Shown here: positions 37,173 through 45,989 of the stretch, piece after piece
Position numbering within the stretch: position 1 is the stretch's first letter
Layout of the letters: each line of letters begins with the position of its first letter
NCBI RefSeq assembly: GCF_004135735.1
Contig: NZ_CP012670.1
Location: forward strand, 7,704,501-7,768,500
Source of the DNA: Sorangium cellulosum
Lineage (GTDB): Bacteria > Myxococcota_A > Polyangia > Polyangiales > Polyangiaceae
Direction: 5' to 3'
Length of the DNA stretch: 64,000 nt
Notes under the pieces: generated by a model
What the model was told of the DNA's origin: nothing
What the model saw: only the letters and a program-made list of their open reading frames with translations
The model's database searches: none
Program-made: the position numbers and the translations under genes

Positions 37173-37307
37173 ACGGTCTGTCTTCATCTCGCGTCCGCAC
37201 GCCCTCGGCTCGTTCACTCGCGGATCCAGCCAGTGACGCGCGGCACGTGGCGAGCCCGTCAGACATCCACCGGCGCGCCGAGCTCCACGCCGCTCGCCCC
37301 GCTCCGC

Positions 37308-38354
37308 TCATGCGGCCCGGCGGCGGTTGCCGTCTGGCAGCGCCGTCACGGTCCGGTAGAGCGCCTCGTACTTCGCGACCATCGCGGCCGCGCTGAAGCG
37401 CTCCCGCGCGCGGCGCGCGCAGGCGGCGCGGTCGAAATGCGCGAGCCCCCTCGCGGCCGCGATCAGGCGCTCGACGTCCCCCGGCCCCGCCAGGAACCCC
37501 GTGACGCCCTCGTCGACGATCTCGGGGAAGGAGCCGCGAGCGAACCCGAGCACCGGGGTGCCGCAGAGCATCGCCTCGATGGCGATGAGCCCGAACGGCT
37601 CCTCCCACTCCAGCGGGCAGAGGAGCCCCCGCGCCCCGCGCAGGAGGGAGATCTTGCGATCGTGATCGACCTCGCCGAGCTCCAGGCCCCCGCCCCGCCG
37701 GAGCCGTGGGACCACCTCGTCGGCGTAGTACGCATGGTCCTGGGGGTGCGCGCGGCCCGCGAGCTTGATCGGCAGCCCCGCGGCCTCCGCGACGTCGACC
37801 GCGGTGTGCGTCCCCTTCTCCGGGGCGAACCGGCCGATGTGCGCGAGGTAGCCCTCGTCGCCGAGGCTCGGCGGGTAGCGCGACGGCGAGACGCCGTGGT
37901 GGATGACGCACGAGCGGGGGAGATCGATCTCCAGCGAGCGCTGCCGCTCGCTGATGGCGACATACATGATCTCCGGGAACCGCGCGTAGATGCGCGATCG
38001 CTCGTCGCAGCGCGCGTGGTGGATCGTGTGAACGACAGGCACACGGACCGAGCGGATGAAGAGGATGCCCACCGGGCTGCTCAGGTGGAGCACGTCGAAC
38101 CCGCCCTCTCGCGCGATCTCGGAGATCGCCCAGGCGGCGTGGTTGGCCTCATCCTCCAGCGCCGGGGGCCAGCACGCGGTCGGGTAAAGCGCCCTGCGGC
38201 GACCGCTGACCACCGAATCCCCCGTCGCGTAGAGCGTCACCTCGTGCCCTCGCGCCGTCAGCCCCTCGGCGAGCTCGTAGCAGAACAGCTCGGTCCCTCC
38301 GTACCCCGACGGCGGCACCCGGATGAAGGGCGTGGAGATGATCGCAATGCGCAT
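37308..38354 (-). CDS. GT4-family glycosyltransferase
   Basis: Cytoplasmic retaining glycosyltransferase of the GT-B fold, 348 residues. The N-terminus IISTPFIRVPPSGYGGTELF has the Gly-rich donor loop, and the C-terminal half has the GT4 marks RFAPEKGTHTAVDVAEAAGL, PLEWEEPFGLIAIEAMLCG (E-x7-E with EPFGL) and FAGSFPEIV-like GFARGSFPEIVDEG. It would transfer sugar from a nucleotide donor to a glycan or lipid. ATG at 38354 is supported by GAGGAG upstream. It shares the strand with a GT39-like gene 315 bp upstream, suggesting an envelope-glycan role. Confidence 0.9.
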   Translation of the reverse strand: MRIAIISTPFIRVPPSGYGGTELFCYELAEGLTARGHEVTLYATGDSVVSGRRRALYPTACWPPALEDEANHAAWAISEIAREGGFDVLHLSSPVGILFIRSVRVPVVHTIHHARCDERSRIYARFPEIMYVAISERQRSLEIDLPRSCVIHHGVSPSRYPPSLGDEGYLAHIGRFAPEKGTHTAVDVAEAAGLPIKLAGRAHPQDHAYYADEVVPRLRRGGGLELGEVDHDRKISLLRGARGLLCPLEWEEPFGLIAIEAMLCGTPVLGFARGSFPEIVDEGVTGFLAGPGDVERLIAAARGLAHFDRAACARRARERFSAAAMVAKYEALYRTVTALPDGNRRRAA

Positions 38355-38669
38355 GCTTGTCGCTCCTCGGCCGCCGCACCGCAATCGGCCCCTCACGTTC
38401 GGGCAGGAATCGCGGCCAGCCCATGCCAGCCGCCCCCACTTCAATGAGCATGCCAGGCGAAAAACGTCCCGTCCGTGCTCTCGCCTCTCTTCGGGCGCGC
38501 GAAGCGCGCACGAGGGCCTCGGCCCGCCGCGAGCGCGGCCGGGAAGGCGCCGCGAGCGCGGCCGGGCAACCGCCGCAATCGACGGGCAGCCGCTGCAATC
38601 GACGGGCAGCCGCCGCAATCGACGGGCAGCCGCTGCGACCGAGGGACGTCCGCCGGCGCGCGCGGCCGG
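38355..38669. other. Intergenic region with short tandem repeats
   Basis: No gene recognised. Contains a 20-bp array (38560-38639) and, just upstream, two copies of a CGCCGCGAGCGCGGCCGGG segment. The part nearest 38355 is the leader of the minus-strand GT4 gene. Confidence 0.5.
38560..38639. repeat. 20-bp tandem repeat, about four copies
   Basis: Unit CGACGGGCAGCCGCTGCAAT, with T/C alternating at one position in successive copies, at about 38560 (diverged), 38580, 38600 and 38620 (3' end diverged). The period is not divisible by three and lies between genes. Confidence 0.88.
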
Positions 38670-40442
38670 TCAGCGCTCGAGGTAGATCTCGAAGTCCTCG
38701 ATGAGCACCGCGAGCCGGTAGCGCTCGGCGAGGAGCCCCGCGAGCGCGGGGAACCCGTCCAGCGTGTCGCGCGAGTCGAGCGCGTCGCCGGTCACCGACG
38801 GGAAGACGTCGCGGCGCTCGACCACGATCGCGGCCGGCGGGCTCGCGGCGAGGTCGCGCATCAGCGCGTCGCGCGCCTCCTCCCGGGCCCACGCCGCGCG
38901 CTGCGGGACGTTGTAGAGGTAGCGCGTCGACGGCGCCCGATCGGCGAGATCGTAGATCACCGGCTCGAAGCCCCACACGAAGATGGGCCGGCCCGGCGCG
39001 ACCCGCTCGCGCACCCACGCGGCGACCGCGCGGTTCGCCGCGGCGTTGACGTCGGCGACCGACGCGAGGCGATCGAGCCGGTCGAGATCCCTCGCGCCCC
39101 CGGCGAGCAGCGCGATCCGCTCGGCGCAGCGCTCGAGGTAGCCGTCGGCCACGTCCTTGGTCGCGGAGCGGGCGAAGGCGGCGGCGACGAGCGCCGCGCC
39201 CAGCGCGGCGGCGGCGAGCGCGCCGCGCCGGACGCACCGCTGCCACGCCTTCCAGAGCCCGAGCGCCGCGAGCATCGCGGTGAGCGGCCAGGTCGCGCCG
39301 TAGTGGTACGGGAAGAACTTCGCCTGCATCACCACGCCGACGAGGTGCATCGCGATCACGCCCGAGAGCAGCGCGACCGCCGCCCGCTCGTGGCGCTCCG
39401 GGTGCAGCGCGACCAGGCAGGCGAGGCCCAGCGCGATCGGGCCGGAGTAGCGCACGAGCCACTCGCTGACCCCGTGCCACGCCATCTCGAGCACGCCCGC
39501 GTCCTGCCAGCCGAGCGCGGTGTAGTGCGGCGTGAAGACGAAGAGGACCTCCCAGAGATCGCCGAGCGCCCCCTCCGCGGCGAACCACGCGACGCAGGCG
39601 AGCACGGGCAGCACACCGCCCAGGGCGATGAGCAGGGCGGGCCGGAGCGCGTCCCGGAGGAGCGCGGGCGTGGACGCCGCCGCCCGCCCGGCCTCGTCGC
39701 CGGGCGAAGGGGGCGGGGCGGCGCGCCGCGCCGCGCGCCGCGCGAGCTCCGCGATCGCGGGCGCGCCCAGCGCCGCGGCGAGCACGACGCCGCCGCCCGC
39801 GAGCGGCGGCTTGAGCAGGCCGGCGGCGCCGAAGAGCGCGCCGGCCACGACGAGCGCCGCCGCGGTCGGCGAGGGCCGCGGCGCGCCGGCGCGGCCGCGC
39901 GGCGTGGCGGCGAGCAGGGCGAAGAAGGTGAGCATGCCGCCGAACGACTCGGGCTGGGCCGTGTGCCAGAAATCGAGCTGGGCGTGCACGAGCACGGCGA
40001 GCGCGGCGGCGGCCACGCCGATCCGGCGATCGCCGAAGGCGCGGCCGGCGAACGACGCCATCGCAAGGCACATGCCGACGAGGCCGAGGACCTCGAGGAC
40101 GCGGATGCCCCACTGCGCCGGGCCGAAGAGGGCGCGCGCGAGCGCGTAGAGGACGAAGATGCCGGGCGGCTTGAAGTCGAACGCGTCGCGGTACGGCATG
40201 CCGCCGTCGAGCACCGTGCGCGCGACCATGGCGTAGATGCCCTGATCGCGGCCGAAGCCGTAGGTCAGGATCTGCAGCAGGAAGAACGCGATGACGCCGA
40301 GCGAGAACGCCTCGAGCGCCGGCGCGCCCGCGACGCGCGCCCGCGCCAGCGCCGGCGACGACGGCAGGCGCTCGCGCGCGGTGTCGCTCGAGGTGGCCCG
40401 GGGACAGCGGGCCGCGGTCGCATCCGGCGCGGCGTCACGCAC
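38670..40442 (-). CDS. GT39-like (dolichyl-phosphate-mannose-type) membrane glycosyltransferase
   Basis: Polytopic membrane protein of 590 residues with about 11 hydrophobic segments. The first loop has the GT39 acidic motif FGRDQGIYAMVARTVLDGG and then RDAFDFKPPGIFVLYALARA; FKPPG is typical of the family. The soluble C-terminal part contains FVWGFEPVIYDLADR and ends in YRLAVLIEDFEIYLER. The start is GTG at 40442 with no clear ribosome binding site, so the N-terminal 40 residues, which are Ala/Arg-rich, may be over-extended. It is divergent from the E2 gene and upstream of the GT4 gene. Confidence 0.8.
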   Translation of the reverse strand: MRDAAPDATAARCPRATSSDTARERLPSSPALARARVAGAPALEAFSLGVIAFFLLQILTYGFGRDQGIYAMVARTVLDGGMPYRDAFDFKPPGIFVLYALARALFGPAQWGIRVLEVLGLVGMCLAMASFAGRAFGDRRIGVAAAALAVLVHAQLDFWHTAQPESFGGMLTFFALLAATPRGRAGAPRPSPTAAALVVAGALFGAAGLLKPPLAGGGVVLAAALGAPAIAELARRAARRAAPPPSPGDEAGRAAASTPALLRDALRPALLIALGGVLPVLACVAWFAAEGALGDLWEVLFVFTPHYTALGWQDAGVLEMAWHGVSEWLVRYSGPIALGLACLVALHPERHERAAVALLSGVIAMHLVGVVMQAKFFPYHYGATWPLTAMLAALGLWKAWQRCVRRGALAAAALGAALVAAAFARSATKDVADGYLERCAERIALLAGGARDLDRLDRLASVADVNAAANRAVAAWVRERVAPGRPIFVWGFEPVIYDLADRAPSTRYLYNVPQRAAWAREEARDALMRDLAASPPAAIVVERRDVFPSVTGDALDSRDTLDGFPALAGLLAERYRLAVLIEDFEIYLER

Positions 40443-40774
40443 CGGGGTCTTTTACCGGGTCGGGCGCGCCAGCGTCTACGCAGGATTCCCACCGCCCTGC
40501 GTCGGGCGGCGCGGCGGCCGCGTGCGGCGCGCCCTCGCCGGGGCGGCCCGCCCCCGCCGGCTGGTCGGCGGATGGGCGCGGGGCGCCTCGGCTGGCCGCG
40601 GGGCGCCAGGGCGCGGCCCGGCGTGTCCGCGCCCTGCGGCCGCGCGCTGACAAAGGATGCACATCGGCCGAACATGTGCCGTTGCTCTCGAAGGGCGGGC
40701 AGCGTATACGACCGTGCCGCTCTGCCCTGAGAAACGGGCGCTCGCGGCGGCGCACATTGGAGGAGCGAGAAGCG
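40443..40774. other. Divergent intergenic region upstream of the E2-glyA operon
   Basis: GC-rich spacer between divergent genes. No gene is recognised. A plausible promoter for the E2 gene lies at 40682-40710. The ribosome binding site GGAGGAG (about 40759-40765) precedes the ATG at 40775. Confidence 0.5.
40682..40710 (+). promoter_or_regulatory. Predicted sigma-70-type promoter of the E2-glyA operon
   Basis: TTGCTC (40682-40687) and TATACG (40705-40710) are spaced by exactly 17 bp; each matches four of six consensus bases. The leader to the ATG would be about 58 bases. It is one of the better promoter-like matches in this GC-rich window. Confidence 0.4.
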
Positions 40775-42112
40775 ATGGTGGATGTTCGCATGCCACAGCT
40801 CGGCGAGAGCGTGCTCGAGGGGACCGTGTCGAGGTGGCTCGTGCGCGAGGGCGATTTCGTCAAGCGCGAGCAGCCGCTGCTCGAGGTCGCGACCGACAAG
40901 GCAGACACGGAGATCCCGGCGCCGACAGCGGGGCGCGTCGCGCGGATCGCGGTGGCGGAAGGGACCATCGTCGCCAAGGAGGGCCTGCTCTGCCAGATCG
41001 ATGAGACGGCGGAGGCGGAGGCCCAGCCGGCCCAGGGCGCGGCGAGCGCGGGCGCCGCCGCCGAGGCGCGGCCCGCGGCGCCGGCGCCGGCGCCGGGCAG
41101 CAACGGGCACGACGAGGGCGCCCGTCCCCTGTCGAGCCCCTCGACGAAGAAGCTGGCGCGCGAGTCGGGCGTCGACCTGCGCGAGGTGCAGGGGACAGGC
41201 GACCGCGGCCGGATCACCCGCGACGACGTGATGCGCGCGGCGCAGGGCGCGGCGAGCCCGGCGGCCGGCGCGGCGAGCGCGGCGTACCCGGCGGCCGCCG
41301 CGGCGAGCCCGGCGGCGGAGCTGTCGCAGCTCATCCAGGCGAGCGGCGGGTTCGTCCCGCCGGTCCCCGGCGTCGGGTTCGGCGCGTACAAGGTGCCGCC
41401 CTACACGCCCAGGCCGGGCGACAAGGTGGTGCCCTTCAGCCGGCGGCGCCGCATCACCGCGGACCACATGGTCTATTCCAAGGTGACGTCGCCGCACGTG
41501 GTGACGGTCGCCGAGGTCGACCTCCACGAGACGTCGAAGCTGCGCGACCAGCACAAGGACGCGTTCAAGAAGGCGGGCTCGTCGCTGACGTTCCTGTCCT
41601 TCGTCTGCGCAGCGGCCGTCCGCGCGCTGCGGGAGCACCCCGAGTTCAACGCGCGCGTGCTCGAGAACTCGTACGTGGTGCTGCGCGACGTCAACCTCGG
41701 CGTGGCGGTGGATACGCCAGGCGGCCTCATCGTCCCGAGCATCAAGCAGGCGGACGAGCTCTCGCTCCGCGGCATCGCGCGGAGCATCGACGAGCTGGCG
41801 GGGCGCGCGAAGTCCGGCAAGATCACGGCCGACGATCTCGCGAACACGACGTTCACGGTCTCGAACCCCGGCCTGAAGGGCAACCTGTTCGGCGGCGCGA
41901 TCATCTCGCAGCCGAACGTCGGCATCCTCAGGATGGGCGAGATCAAGAAGCGCGTCGTGGTGGTCACGAAGGACAAGGAGGACTCGATCGCGATCCACCC
42001 GGTCATGTTCCTCGCCCTGTCGTACGACCACCGCATCATCGACGGGGTGCTGGCGAACTCGTTCCTCTGGCGCGTCGCCGACATCCTTTCACGCGGGGAG
42101 TTCGAGGTATGA
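40775..42112 (+). CDS. 2-oxoacid dehydrogenase E2 component (dihydrolipoamide acyltransferase)
   Basis: Core acyltransferase of a 2-oxoglutarate- or branched-chain-type dehydrogenase complex, 445 residues. Domains in order: lipoyl domain 1-76 (lipoylated Lys in VATDKADTEIPA), Ala/Pro linker, E1/E3-binding domain at about 118-155 (SPSTKKLARESGVDLREV, GTGDRGRITRDDV), a second Ala-rich linker, and the catalytic domain from about 215 (KVVPFSRRRRITADHM; active-site SYDHRIIDG near the C-terminus). The wide linker and IxxRR-like core make an exact substrate call unsafe (sucB versus bkdB). No E1 or E3 genes are adjacent. It overlaps glyA by 4 bp (ATGA). Confidence 0.9.
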   Translation: MVDVRMPQLGESVLEGTVSRWLVREGDFVKREQPLLEVATDKADTEIPAPTAGRVARIAVAEGTIVAKEGLLCQIDETAEAEAQPAQGAASAGAAAEARPAAPAPAPGSNGHDEGARPLSSPSTKKLARESGVDLREVQGTGDRGRITRDDVMRAAQGAASPAAGAASAAYPAAAAASPAAELSQLIQASGGFVPPVPGVGFGAYKVPPYTPRPGDKVVPFSRRRRITADHMVYSKVTSPHVVTVAEVDLHETSKLRDQHKDAFKKAGSSLTFLSFVCAAAVRALREHPEFNARVLENSYVVLRDVNLGVAVDTPGGLIVPSIKQADELSLRGIARSIDELAGRAKSGKITADDLANTTFTVSNPGLKGNLFGGAIISQPNVGILRMGEIKKRVVVVTKDKEDSIAIHPVMFLALSYDHRIIDGVLANSFLWRVADILSRGEFEV

Positions 42113-43380
42113 GCGTGAAGAGCGACGTGCAGGGCTTGCGGGCGCTGAGCGAGGTCGATCCGGAGATCGCCGAGCTCATCCGGAGAGAGGAGCGGCGGGA
42201 GGCGGACACGCTCCGGCTGATCGCGAGCGAGAACTACGTGTCTCGGGCGGTGCTCGAGGCGACGGGCTCGGTGCTGACGAACAAGTACTCCGAGGGCTAC
42301 CCGCACAAGCGCTACTACGAGGGCCAGCAGCAGATCGACGTCGTCGAGGAGCTCGCGCGCACGCGGGTGGCGAAGCTGTTCGGGGCCGAGCACGTGAACG
42401 TGCAGCCCTACTCGGGCAGCCCGGCCAACCTCGCCGTCTACCTCGCCTTCCTGCAGGCCGGCGACACGATCATGGGCCTGGGCCTGCCCGCGGGCGGGCA
42501 CCTGACCCACGGCTGGACGGTGAGCATCACCGGGAAGTACTTCAAGAGCGTGCCGTACGGCGTGCGCGAGGGCGATCACCGCATCGACCTGGATCAGGTC
42601 CGCGATCTCGCGCGCGAGCACCGGCCGAAGCTCATCTGGTGCGGGACGACGGCGTACCCGCGCACGCTCGACTTCGCCGCGTTCCGGGCGATCGCGGACG
42701 AGGTGGGGGCGATCCTGGCGGCGGACATCGCCCACATCGCGGGGCTCGTGGCCGGCGGGGCGCACCCGTCGCCGGTGGGCATCGCGGACGTGGTGACGTC
42801 GACGACGCACAAGACGTTCCGGGGCCCGCGCGGCGCGATGATCCTGTGCAAGAAGGAGCACGCGAGCGCGATCGACAAGGCGGTGTTCCCGGGCCTCCAG
42901 GGCGGGCCGCACAACCACACGACGGCGGCCATCGCGGTCGCGGCGAAGGAGGCGTCGGAGGACGGCTTCCGGGCCTACGCGAAGCAGATCGTGGAGAACG
43001 CGAAGGCGCTCGGGCGCGCGCTGGAGGCGCGCGGCTTCCGGCTCATCACCGGCGGGACCGACAACCACCTCCTGCTCATCGACATGACGCCGAAGGGGAT
43101 CGGCGGGAAGCCCTACGCGCAGGCGCTCGATCGCGCGGGCATCGTCGCCAACTACAACTCGATCCCGTTCGATCCGCGCAAGCCGTTCGACCCGTCGGGG
43201 CTGCGCATCGGCACGCCCGCGGTGACGTCGCGCGGCATGGGCGTCGCCGAGATGGAGCGCCTGGCGGGCTGGATGGACGAGGTGGCGCAGCACATGAACG
43301 ACGAGGCGCGCCTCGCCCGGATCGCCGCCGAGGTCGAGGAGCTCTGCCGCGGCTTCCCTGCGCCCGGCATCCGCCTGTAG
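42109..43380 (+). CDS. glyA: Serine hydroxymethyltransferase
   Basis: PLP enzyme that interconverts serine and glycine and charges tetrahydrofolate with a one-carbon unit; 423 residues, full length. Motifs: LRLIASENYVSRAVLEA, NKYSEGYPHKRYYEG, VNVQPYSGSPANLAVY, GHLTHGW, ADIAHIAGLVAGG, and the PLP-lysine motif VVTSTTHKTFRGPRGA. C-terminal blocks ITGGTDNHLLL and GLRIGTPAVTSRGMG are present. The GSHTMT start is MSVKSDVQGL; the ATG overlaps the end of the E2 gene by 4 bp, so translation is coupled. Such pairing with an E2 gene is unusual. Confidence 0.98.
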   Translation: MSVKSDVQGLRALSEVDPEIAELIRREERREADTLRLIASENYVSRAVLEATGSVLTNKYSEGYPHKRYYEGQQQIDVVEELARTRVAKLFGAEHVNVQPYSGSPANLAVYLAFLQAGDTIMGLGLPAGGHLTHGWTVSITGKYFKSVPYGVREGDHRIDLDQVRDLAREHRPKLIWCGTTAYPRTLDFAAFRAIADEVGAILAADIAHIAGLVAGGAHPSPVGIADVVTSTTHKTFRGPRGAMILCKKEHASAIDKAVFPGLQGGPHNHTTAAIAVAAKEASEDGFRAYAKQIVENAKALGRALEARGFRLITGGTDNHLLLIDMTPKGIGGKPYAQALDRAGIVANYNSIPFDPRKPFDPSGLRIGTPAVTSRGMGVAEMERLAGWMDEVAQHMNDEARLARIAAEVEELCRGFPAPGIRL

Positions 43381-43520
43381 ATCGGTTTCCCCCTCCCAAC
43401 TCACCGCTGGTGGAGGCCGGCGCCGGGCGTCTCCGGTGCCGGTGTCCGGCCCCCCATCGCATCGCCTCGGCACGGCCTCGGTTGCGCAGGAGGCCTCGCC
43501 GGGGGCTTACGCGGGTGGAT

Positions 43521-43564
43521 GGGTCGACCGTCCGCCCCAACCCGTCAGACACGACGGTGGACCC
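43521..43564. repeat. Hairpin downstream of the QQP-repeat lipoprotein gene
   Basis: GGGTCGACCGTC (43521-43532) pairs with GACGGTGGACCC (43553-43564) with one mismatch. The adjoining CCCGTATCCGAAGCGGG (43562-43578) is identical to 46086-46102 in the large palindrome next to the paralogous lipoprotein gene. It lies 10-70 bp beyond the minus-strand stop at 43589, so it may act as a terminator. Confidence 0.6.
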
Positions 43565-43588
43565 GTATCCGAAGCGGGCGGCCGCTCG

Positions 43589-44425
43589 CTACTTCACGTA
43601 GAGCTGGGCAGCGGCGACGCCGGAGCCGGCGGTGGCCTTGACGATGATCTTGGCGTTGATGCCCACCGGCAACGACCAGCGGTAACAGTTGCCTCGGCCG
43701 CCGAGCGAGGCGTTGGAGCCGCTCGAGCTGTCCTGCGCCAGCACCGACGAGCCCATCGGGATCGGGGTCAGCGCCACGAGGCTGATGTCGAGCTCGGTGA
43801 TCCCCGCGCCCACGCCGAGGACCGTGTAGCACTTGCCAGGCATGAGCTGGATCTGATGCTCCAGGGTCTGCCCGGCGCTGAACTGGCCCGCGATCGGCCC
43901 TCCCTCCTTCGTCATGCCCTGCGCCTCGCTCGCGGCAAGGGCGTTCAGAGGGATGGTCGCGGCCGAGGCGAGGTTCGGATCGATCGGCGTGGCGCCGCCC
44001 GCCGTGCTCCCACCCCCGCTCGGCGCAGGCTGGCCGCCGGGCTGCTGACCCCCGGGGAGGGGAAACGGCCACGGAAAGCCGCCAGGCTGCGCGGGCTGCT
44101 GCGGCGCGGGCTGCTGCGGCGCAGGCTGCTGCGGCGCAGGCTGCTGCGGCGCGGGCTGCTGCGGCGCGGGCTGCTGCGGCGCAGGTTGCTGAGGGTACGG
44201 CTGCTGCGGGTACGGCTGCTGGTAGCCTGGCTGCTGCGGGTACGGCTGCTGGTAGCCTGGCTGCTGCGGGTACGGCTGCTGGTAGCCTGGCTGCTGCGGG
44301 TACGGCTGCTGGTAACCAGGCTGGCTCGCATAGCTCGGCGGCGGGGATGCCTCTCGCTGTTGACAACCGACGGCGAGGGCTGCGGTGAGGATGATGCCTG
44401 GCAAGACGCCCATCGTACGGAGCAA
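43589..44425 (-). CDS. Lipoprotein with QQP-rich repeats, paralog of the gene at 45177
   Basis: Lipoprotein of 278 residues (signal ending LAVGC). Residues about 28-110 are tandem YQQPYPQQPG and QQPAP units. The C-terminal 120 residues form a globular domain: GKCYTVLGVGAGITELDISL, then GNCYRWSLPVGINAKIIVKATAGSG and AAAQLYVK at the end. The same domain occurs in the lipoprotein at 45177-45812. Start: TTG at 44425 has an ideal ribosome binding site (GAGGAGG, five-base spacer), while the first ATG (44413) is 17 bases away; I favour TTG. Family and function are not recognised; a carbohydrate-binding-like jelly-roll is one possibility. Confidence 0.75.
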   Translation of the reverse strand: MLRTMGVLPGIILTAALAVGCQQREASPPPSYASQPGYQQPYPQQPGYQQPYPQQPGYQQPYPQQPGYQQPYPQQPYPQQPAPQQPAPQQPAPQQPAPQQPAPQQPAPQQPAQPGGFPWPFPLPGGQQPGGQPAPSGGGSTAGGATPIDPNLASAATIPLNALAASEAQGMTKEGGPIAGQFSAGQTLEHQIQLMPGKCYTVLGVGAGITELDISLVALTPIPMGSSVLAQDSSSGSNASLGGRGNCYRWSLPVGINAKIIVKATAGSGVAAAQLYVK

Positions 44426-44700
44426 AAGAACCTCCTCAGACTCTGCGGCGGAACGCCGCGTTCATTCTCACTGACGCGCCCGCGACGCAACGGGTCCCTC
44501 GCGGCGAGCTCCCCGGAGCAACCCCCCGGCGCCCGATCAACCGAGCTCCGAGGTCGTCCGCCGGATGTCGCTTTGGACGGGCAACGCCCCCGCTTTCATC
44601 GCATCCACCCGGCGGAATCATGCCGCTTCCGCCACGATTTCCAGGCCCCGAAGCGCCCAACCGCGGCTGGCCACGAGAAAAAAGTGAGGTAGCCTACGGC

Positions 44701-44982
44701 ATGACCGACCACGGCTCCCGTGCGAAGTTCGATCGTCCCGGAGAGTTCTCGCAGCGGTTTCTCGAGCGGGAAATTCTGGCGAGCGCCGGCATGGGGATTG
44801 CGGCCGACAGGGCGCAGCTCCACCTCGGGCGCGCGGTCTCGTTCCTGGAGCAGGGGATGCTGCGCGAGGCGCTGGTCGCGGCCAACTCCGCCGCCTACCT
44901 CGACGATGCGGTACGTCCCGAGGCGCTCCTCGTCGCGCGCATGTGCATCCTGCGCGAGCTCGCCGGCGGGCCCGGCGGCTGA
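44701..44982 (+). CDS. Small TPR-like helical protein
   Basis: Protein of 93 residues. The second half reads like one or two TPR/helical-hairpin units (RAQLHLGRAVSFLEQGMLREALVAANSAAYLD). No signal peptide or metal motif. ATG at 44701 is preceded by GTGAGG (weak ribosome binding site); the frame is open upstream to 44620, giving a longer alternative start, but the extra residues look non-coding. It sits between two paralogous lipoprotein genes and may be part of the same locus. Confidence 0.55.
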   Translation: MTDHGSRAKFDRPGEFSQRFLEREILASAGMGIAADRAQLHLGRAVSFLEQGMLREALVAANSAAYLDDAVRPEALLVARMCILRELAGGPGG

Positions 44983-45176
44983 ACGACAGGCGGCCGCGCT
45001 CGACCCTGGAGCCGCCGCGCTCGGCCCTGGGCCGCCGCGGTCTGCTCGGGTCGGCCCCGCGAGACGCCTCGCACATAGCCCCCAGCCGCTGTCGGGTGTA
45101 TGAGCGCCCGCGAGCACAGTTGTCCCCGGAAGCGGAGCCGCAGAGTGCGGCACGGCCGTGCTCGAGGAGGGCGCAG

Positions 45177-45812
45177 ATGACGGTGACGGGTAGGTCGTTG
45201 GGTTCAGCAATGCTCTTGGCTCTGGCGGCGGCGGCGGCGCTGGGCTGCGGCGGCGGCAAGGAGCCGGAGTTCGCGGACGATACCCCCCCGGACGCGGGGA
45301 CGCCGCCCCCGCAGCCGACCGCGTCCGTCCCGCCCCCGGACGCCGGCCTCCCCCCGGCCACGGTGCCCACCGCTGCGCCCTGCGATGGAGTCCAGTCCCT
45401 CGCGATGACCACGATGTTCCAGGGCCGCGCCCCCGGCGAGGCGCCGAGGATGCAGCCGGAAGGGGCGCCCGTGTGCAACGTGGTGCCCGAGGGACAGACG
45501 GCCTCCGGGCAAACCTTCATGCTCCAGCCGGGCCACTGCTACACGTTCCTGGCGCAGGCGCTCCCCACCGTCACCGAGGTCGATCTCCAGCTCGAGCTCG
45601 ACCTCAACGCCGGGGGCCAGCCGGCGCTCGCCGCGTTCAACCTGAAACCGGTGCTCGCCGTCGACTCGGACACCGGCCCGACAGCCGCCATCGGTGCCAA
45701 GCAGAGCTGCTACCAATGGCCCTTCCCGATCCCCGCCACGGTCAAGCTGGTTGTCAAGGCGCGCACCGGCTCGGGGCCGGTCGCAGCCCAGGCCTACAGC
45801 CGCAAGAAGTGA
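45177..45812 (+). CDS. Lipoprotein, paralog of the QQP-repeat lipoprotein
   Basis: Lipoprotein of 211 residues; the signal LLALAAAAALGC ends at the lipidated Cys. A Pro-rich linker (residues about 25-65) precedes a globular domain that clearly matches the one in 43589-44425: GHCYTFLAQALPTVTEVDLQL versus GKCYTVLGVGAGITELDISL, and SCYQWPFPIPATVKLVVKARTG versus NCYRWSLPVGINAKIIVKATAG. The two Cys of each CY motif are conserved. The ATG has a GGAGG ribosome binding site six bases upstream. Function unknown; possible envelope or surface-binding role. Confidence 0.75.
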   Translation: MTVTGRSLGSAMLLALAAAAALGCGGGKEPEFADDTPPDAGTPPPQPTASVPPPDAGLPPATVPTAAPCDGVQSLAMTTMFQGRAPGEAPRMQPEGAPVCNVVPEGQTASGQTFMLQPGHCYTFLAQALPTVTEVDLQLELDLNAGGQPALAAFNLKPVLAVDSDTGPTAAIGAKQSCYQWPFPIPATVKLVVKARTGSGPVAAQAYSRKK

Positions 45813-45989
45813 GCTCCGCGCGGGCCGCGCCCGGCCCCGCCCCGCGCCGAGGAGCCGCCGGGGCGCGGCGGGCCGGGTAGCTCCCTTCTCCACCACGGGC
45901 GCGCCGCGCGGCGCCTCGCGCCCCGGCGACGGAGAGCTCCGGCCGCCCGGAGCGCGGTTCCCTCCCCCGCTTCCGGTACGAGCCCCCCC

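Larger units (their letters stand above)
36757..37307. other. Intergenic region with three successive large hairpins
   Basis: No credible gene. Three unrelated long inverted repeats follow one another (36790-36879, 36964-37019 and 37122-37172). The region lies between a plus-strand gene ending at 36756 and a minus-strand gene ending at 37308, so it may contain terminators for both. Confidence 0.6.
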
